Below the pieces are notes generated by a model that saw only the letters and a program-made list of their open reading frames with translations, was not told where the DNA came from and ran no database searches. The position numbers and the translations under genes are program-made. Shown in pieces: positions 60,682 through 64,000 of a stretch of 64,000 bases of DNA. This stretch comes from Flavobacteriales bacterium 33_180_T64 (GTDB lineage Bacteria; Bacteroidota; Bacteroidia; Flavobacteriales; Flavobacteriaceae): positions 310,001-374,000 of the forward strand of contig MAAQ01000020.1 in assembly GCA_002162685.1 (NCBI GenBank), in the 5' to 3' direction. Positions within the stretch are counted from its first letter, which is position 1; the number at the start of each line of letters is the position of its first letter.

Positions 60682-62475
60682 ACAACAAAAGCAAGTAGTA
60701 CCAGAAAAGGTGGTAAAACAACCACTACAGTTAAGAAAGAAGTCAAAGAGAAATTGGCTAAACAAGCAATCGGTCTGGAAATTCTGAATCTCAGTATTGG
60801 GAAGATAGTTACAGATCCATCGCAACCCAGAAAGACCTATAATGAAATACTTCTGAAAGGGCTTTCGGAGAGTATCAAAAAGCACGGTGTACTTCAACCC
60901 ATCACAGTTCGAAAATCTGGAAATGATTATATAATTGTAATGGGAGAACGAAGATATCGTGCCAGTAAATTGGCAGGTAAGAAAACCATACCGTGTATTG
61001 TTAGGGAATATGAGAATAATGATGTTCTCGAAGTCCAAATAATCGAAAATCTTCAAAGACAAGATGTAGAGCCTACTGAGGAAGCCGATGCAATTGCTTA
61101 TTTGAGTGAAAAATACTCAGCTTCTGAAATTGCAAAGCGATTAGGACGAGGCGATAATTTTATTCGTCAACGTTTAAAATTAGCAGGGCTCATTGAAGGC
61201 TTTAAGACTTATGTGCGTAAAGGAGAAATGACAATTTCGTTAGGTGTAGGCGTTGCTTTATTTGAACCTGAAGAGCAACAAATGATGCTGGAAACAATGG
61301 GCGAAGATTTCAACGCTCATCAAATTAACAGGATGATTAAAGACCAGACCTATGATTTAGAGAAAGCACCTTTTGATATATCAGACAAAAAATTGGTAGC
61401 CAAAGCTGGAACTTGTAGTGAGTGTCCATTCAATGCGGCAAATCAAGGTAACCTATTTGGCGATGGTAAAATGGTCTGTACAAAATCAGCTTGCTACGAA
61501 ACCAAGAAAAACAAGTCGTTCTTGAACTTGATTGAAAAATCACAGAAAGAAAAGATTCTTTTAATTCCGGAAATACAAAAGTATTGGGAAGAGGAAGAAA
61601 GTAATCAGCTGGTCATTTCTCAATTGGAGAAGAATAAAATGAAAGTATTTCTTCTAGATGATGTTGAAATCATTAAAAAACCAATTGAACCTACTTTAGA
61701 AGCAATCAAGGAAGAATATCGTAATTATGATTATACCCTAGATGAATTGAAAGAAGAACTGGATGAAGCCATCGAGACCTACAAAGAAGAATTTGAAAAG
61801 TACGACTCAGCTGAAGAAAATGGATTCGTAAAGGGTATCGTATTCCATCCAGAATCTTACTTACACAAAGAAGTATTTGTAAAGATTAACGAGGAATCGG
61901 ACAATGATTCAGAAGTACGTTCTGTACCGTTGGCCAATAGAAAAATGGCCGATTGTTTACCTGATGAACAAATCGAGAAAATAAAGGAACGTGAAATTCG
62001 TAAAAAACAGATTGAGAACAACAAGCAATTCGAGCTAGTTGTTCAGATGATTCGAGAAACAAAATACATCGATACCAAGAAATCACTTTCAGTAGATGAA
62101 ATGGTAGCATTCTCATTATCGCTCTATGAAAACAATGTGGACTATATGAGTCAACAAAAATACTTTTCAGGATTGTTTGGAGATACTTCCAAAATGACTC
62201 GAATTGAAATTGTCGAGAATTTTAAGAAGAAGTTCAAAAAGGAAACCTTTCATAAGCTGATACGGTTTATGCTCACAAAACAAGTGTATTTTGGAGAACA
62301 AAATCACACGAACAATTTGGTAAACATATCATTCTATAATGCAATGCAAGGGTACTATAAAACCAAAATTGCCAGTATTGAATCTGAATATGCAGAGAAA
62401 AGAAATAAGCGTGAGAAACGTTTAAAGGAGCGTGTTGCAAGTCTTGAAAAAGAAGTGCAAGTATTGAGCGCTTAG
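60679..62475 (+). CDS. ParB/RepB/Spo0J family protein of a mobile element
   Basis: A 598-residue protein. ParB N-terminal domain (about 28-120): LSIGKIVTDPSQPRKTY, HGVLQPITVR, MGERRYRASKLAGKKTIPCIV, IIENLQRQDVEPTEEADAI; helix-turn-helix (about 155-185): SASEIAKRLGRGDNFIRQRLKLAGL. Then a Cys cluster CSECPFN...CTKSACYETKK (about 250-275), probably zinc-binding, and a long charged helical C-terminus. It is twice the length of chromosomal ParB and matches the kind found on Bacteroidota plasmids and conjugative elements. No ParA is encoded beside it in the window. Preceded by leader copy 1 and followed by a strong terminator. Confidence 0.88.
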   Translation: MTTKASSTRKGGKTTTTVKKEVKEKLAKQAIGLEILNLSIGKIVTDPSQPRKTYNEILLKGLSESIKKHGVLQPITVRKSGNDYIIVMGERRYRASKLAGKKTIPCIVREYENNDVLEVQIIENLQRQDVEPTEEADAIAYLSEKYSASEIAKRLGRGDNFIRQRLKLAGLIEGFKTYVRKGEMTISLGVGVALFEPEEQQMMLETMGEDFNAHQINRMIKDQTYDLEKAPFDISDKKLVAKAGTCSECPFNAANQGNLFGDGKMVCTKSACYETKKNKSFLNLIEKSQKEKILLIPEIQKYWEEEESNQLVISQLEKNKMKVFLLDDVEIIKKPIEPTLEAIKEEYRNYDYTLDELKEELDEAIETYKEEFEKYDSAEENGFVKGIVFHPESYLHKEVFVKINEESDNDSEVRSVPLANRKMADCLPDEQIEKIKEREIRKKQIENNKQFELVVQMIRETKYIDTKKSLSVDEMVAFSLSLYENNVDYMSQQKYFSGLFGDTSKMTRIEIVENFKKKFKKETFHKLIRFMLTKQVYFGEQNHTNNLVNISFYNAMQGYYKTKIASIESEYAEKRNKREKRLKERVASLEKEVQVLSA

Positions 62476-62486
62476 CTTTTGTTGTG

Positions 62487-62523
62487 AAAGGGGAGTCAAC
62501 ATCGTGTTGGCTTCCCTTTTTTT
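62487..62523 (+). terminator. Terminator of the ParB-like gene
   Basis: A 15-bp stem AAAGGGGAGTCAACA (62487-62501) / TGTTGGCTTCCCTTT (62505-62519) with two G-T pairs and a 3-base loop, then a T-run. Confidence 0.88.
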
Positions 62524-62594
62524 ATTCAAACTACTTTTTTAAGAAATGGTGGTGCTATCAAAAAGAGAGTATTCAATCAATATTACCACAAAGG

Positions 62595-62743
62595 TAAACT
62601 CGTAAAATACACCCATCAAAAGACTACGGCATAAAGCCATCGCACCATCCCACGCTTATTTATTCCGTTTCCTTTTGAGCTGAGATTTTAGCTTCCGTTT
62701 GGGTACTGCTCAAATATTGTTTAACTAAAATTTTAGCATTATG
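62595..62743 (+). repeat. Duplicated 150-bp leader, copy 2 (before a 55-codon gene)
   Basis: Second copy of the leader at 60532-60681, again ending in the start codon of a gene. The conserved stem TTTGAGC / GCTCAAA is perfect here. Differences cluster in the AT-rich end and in the CAAG/TGAG and ATC/AGC positions of the inner segment. Confidence 0.8.
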
Positions 62744-62908
62744 AAACAAGTATCTGAAAACCCCAACATTGCCATTCAAGAAGCAGGAGAACATTATCGG
62801 TTAAGTAGTGAAAACTACACTATTGAAAGTGCAGAAAGTCACTTAGCCTACTACAGAGATAAGCATCCGCTGAACTATCGAACATTATTAGAATATTATT
62901 CAAACTAA
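62741..62908 (+). CDS. Small protein of 55 residues, unknown function
   Basis: The frame begins MKQVSENPNIAIQEAG and ends RTLLEYYSN. It is hydrophilic with a helical second half (SAESHLAYYRDKHPLNYRTL). The ATG coincides with the end of leader copy 2 just as the ParB-like ATG does with copy 1, which strongly supports it as a real gene. It lies 11 bp upstream of the next gene, likely in one operon. Confidence 0.7.
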   Translation: MKQVSENPNIAIQEAGEHYRLSSENYTIESAESHLAYYRDKHPLNYRTLLEYYSN

Positions 62909-62919
62909 AATCTCATATT

Positions 62920-63471
62920 ATGGAAAATTTCAATTTAGTACAACTTGATTTTGGGTTCGAGTGCGAACCTTTACCAACACAGAAGAAAACATCAAAATCA
63001 ATTAAAAAACGAACTAACGATTTCGTTTTCAATTTTATGGATTGTCTTACCAGTCCTATCATTGTTTTTAAATCCGCTTGGCAAGATACAATACCAAAAG
63101 ACATACTTAAAAACATAAAATTATCACGATTATTATGTTCAATGCAACAAGAAGAAATGGCATCGCTAACAGAAACATTAGCATATATTATGCCCAGAAC
63201 TTATGAAGCACCTATGCCTACCGAATGGGTAAACATTTATATCTGGTTGGGTCTTCAGTATGCAAGTCAGTTTAAAAATAAGGAACAGTTGAATGCAATG
63301 ACTGACATCTCACCAAGCAAACTTTCAGAATATGAAATGGGACTTTTGAATAATTTGAGAAGATGGATTTATGATAAAAGAAGAAAGGCATTAAAAGATA
63401 AATTGAAGAGTACTGAAAAATCAGAGATAAAGATTTTATCTGAAAATCAGAAAGAGCTTTTTGAAGAGTGA
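62920..63471 (+). CDS. Mobile-element protein, unknown function
   Basis: A 183-residue soluble protein, not recognised. Visible traits: a basic stretch (TQKKTSKSIKKRTNDFVF), an amphipathic region LSRLLCSMQQEEMASLTETLAYIM, an aromatic WVNIYIWLGLQYASQF and a charged C-terminal helix (MGLLNNLRRWIYDKRRKALKDKLK). No membrane segment or catalytic motif. It forms an operon with the 55-residue gene under leader copy 2. Confidence 0.75.
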   Translation: MENFNLVQLDFGFECEPLPTQKKTSKSIKKRTNDFVFNFMDCLTSPIIVFKSAWQDTIPKDILKNIKLSRLLCSMQQEEMASLTETLAYIMPRTYEAPMPTEWVNIYIWLGLQYASQFKNKEQLNAMTDISPSKLSEYEMGLLNNLRRWIYDKRRKALKDKLKSTEKSEIKILSENQKELFEE

Positions 63472-63545
63472 GCTAACCACCCACAAAAGTAATATTAGCA
63501 TTTCATTGAATACGAGTTTCATAACCCATTCAGCACATTCCCCTG

Positions 63546-63576
63546 CATTTCGCGAAAAGCTACATTTCGGGAAAAG
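63546..63576. repeat. Direct repeat of a 14-mer at 17-bp period
   Basis: CATTTCGCGAAAAG (63546-63559) and CATTTCGGGAAAAG (63563-63576) differ at one base; the first contains the palindrome TTTCGCGAAA. Possible protein-binding or origin element. Confidence 0.55.
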
Positions 63577-63716
63577 AGCTTCTCTACACAAGTCTTGAAC
63601 ACAATTCCCAATTTCAGCTTTCCATTCTGTTAACCCTTTCCGATGCTCTGGGAAGGAACACTACATTCCCGAGCTAAAATTGTGAATTAAGTCCGCTTGA
63701 TAGGAATTCCATTTAA

Positions 63717-63842
63717 TTATTTGGTACCACTTCCTATGTTTTTATACTTCACAAAAGCTTTTAGAAGTACATCCGCATCCTCGCTGTTATACCCTTTTTT
63801 TGACAGCAAAATACCAATATTTTGAACTTGAACAGACTGCAT
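63717..63842 (-). CDS. Possible small protein of 41 residues
   Basis: The frame starts MQSVQVQNIGILLSKKGY and ends KYKNIGSGTK. The composition is protein-like (ILLSKKG, EDADVLLKAFVKY), but there is no family, no clear promoter and no conserved neighbour. It could be a remnant of a longer gene. Confidence 0.3.
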   Translation of the reverse strand: MQSVQVQNIGILLSKKGYNSEDADVLLKAFVKYKNIGSGTK

Positions 63843-63938
63843 AAATCAGGCTCGTACCTCGCTCTTTTTTATAAGTCCTTATCAATTCAAAATCTTGAAA
63901 ACGTATCAGCAACAAAAAAAGGTAACAGCGAGGGCGCT

Positions 63939-64000
63939 ATGGGAAGTAAATCTAAAATGAAACTTATGAAATCTTACAAAAACATAAAAAAGGAAGCGGC
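63939..64000 (+). CDS. Possible gene start running off the window
   Basis: An ATG at 63939 opens a frame MGSKSKMKLMKSYKNIKKEA that stays open to the window end. It is too short to identify. Confidence 0.2.
   Translation, partial: MGSKSKMKLMKSYKNIKKEA

Larger units (their letters stand above)
63472..64000. other. 529-bp mostly non-coding region of the element
   Basis: Holds two near-identical 14-mers (63546-63576), a GGGAA / TTCCC inverted pair (about 63650-63675), and an imperfect inverted repeat CACAATT / AATTGTG (about 63600-63685). Two small frames, one per strand, are possible (63717-63842 leftward; from 63939 rightward) but weak. The composition is less AT-rich than neighbouring spacers. 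Confidence 0.5.

Overview
The window is AT-rich, densely packed DNA from a member of the Bacteroidota, most likely a marine-type Flavobacteriaceae. The evidence is the type A sorting tails of secreted proteins (type IX secretion), promoters of the TTTG-N19-TAnnTTTG class, many lipoproteins with little charge after the lipobox cysteine, M56/BlaI pairs and flavobacterial conserved families. I cannot name the genus from sequence alone.

Layout. 1-8.5 kb: a partial DUF456 membrane protein; a BlaI/M56 sensor operon whose M56 protein carries three tandem copies of an extracytoplasmic domain; then a leftward run of Bax inhibitor-1-like, outer membrane and glycosyltransferase/LPG-synthase-like genes. 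8.6-15 kb: housekeeping genes (ruvC, hemW, cyclase family, DUF4230, GNAT, YjbR) and a TPR/LRR lipoprotein. 15-24.4 kb: a phosphorelay split over four genes (receiver, PAS-GAF histidine kinase, Hpt, LytTR response regulator), followed by two large paralogous secreted proteins. 24.6-26.5 kb: an orphan HNH endonuclease, a lipoprotein of the acetolactate decarboxylase family and a structured intergenic region. 26.5-39.1 kb: a surface-polysaccharide locus with a TPR/beta-barrel porin, two STAS proteins, a flippase, a GT4, a membrane-anchored GH5-like hydrolase, an Ig-like protein, a GT-C-like membrane protein and a receiver-glycosyltransferase fusion. 39.4-52.1 kb: a duplicated-domain secreted protein, PhnA, a complete 4-hydroxyproline catabolic operon with its AraC-type regulator, an S37 peptidase and a GH63-like hydrolase. 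52.4-60 kb: a third STAS protein, DUF4407, a second BlaI/M56 pair, and M28 and M20 peptidases. From 60.1 kb: a tRNA-Leu and what looks like the left end of an integrated mobile element (ParB-like protein, duplicated leaders, small unknown genes).

The main discovery candidate is regulatory. Eight promoters (seven between 14.98 and 37.87 kb, one at 52.3 kb) share one architecture: two to three direct repeats of a degenerate 16-mer (about wTTCATCKAMAnTWAA, with C at position 7 and A at position 9) at exactly 21-bp period, then 22 or 23 bp, then a TAnnTTTR-type -7 box. They precede the single receiver gene, a putative small RNA, both secreted proteins, the STAS-STAS-flippase operon, the GT4, the receiver-glycosyltransferase fusion and the distant third STAS gene. 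The 21-bp period fits LytTR-domain regulators, and a LytTR regulator lies in the middle of the set. I infer one phosphorelay-controlled surface-polysaccharide and adhesion programme, acting transcriptionally through LytTR and possibly directly on enzyme activity through the receiver fused to the glycosyltransferase.
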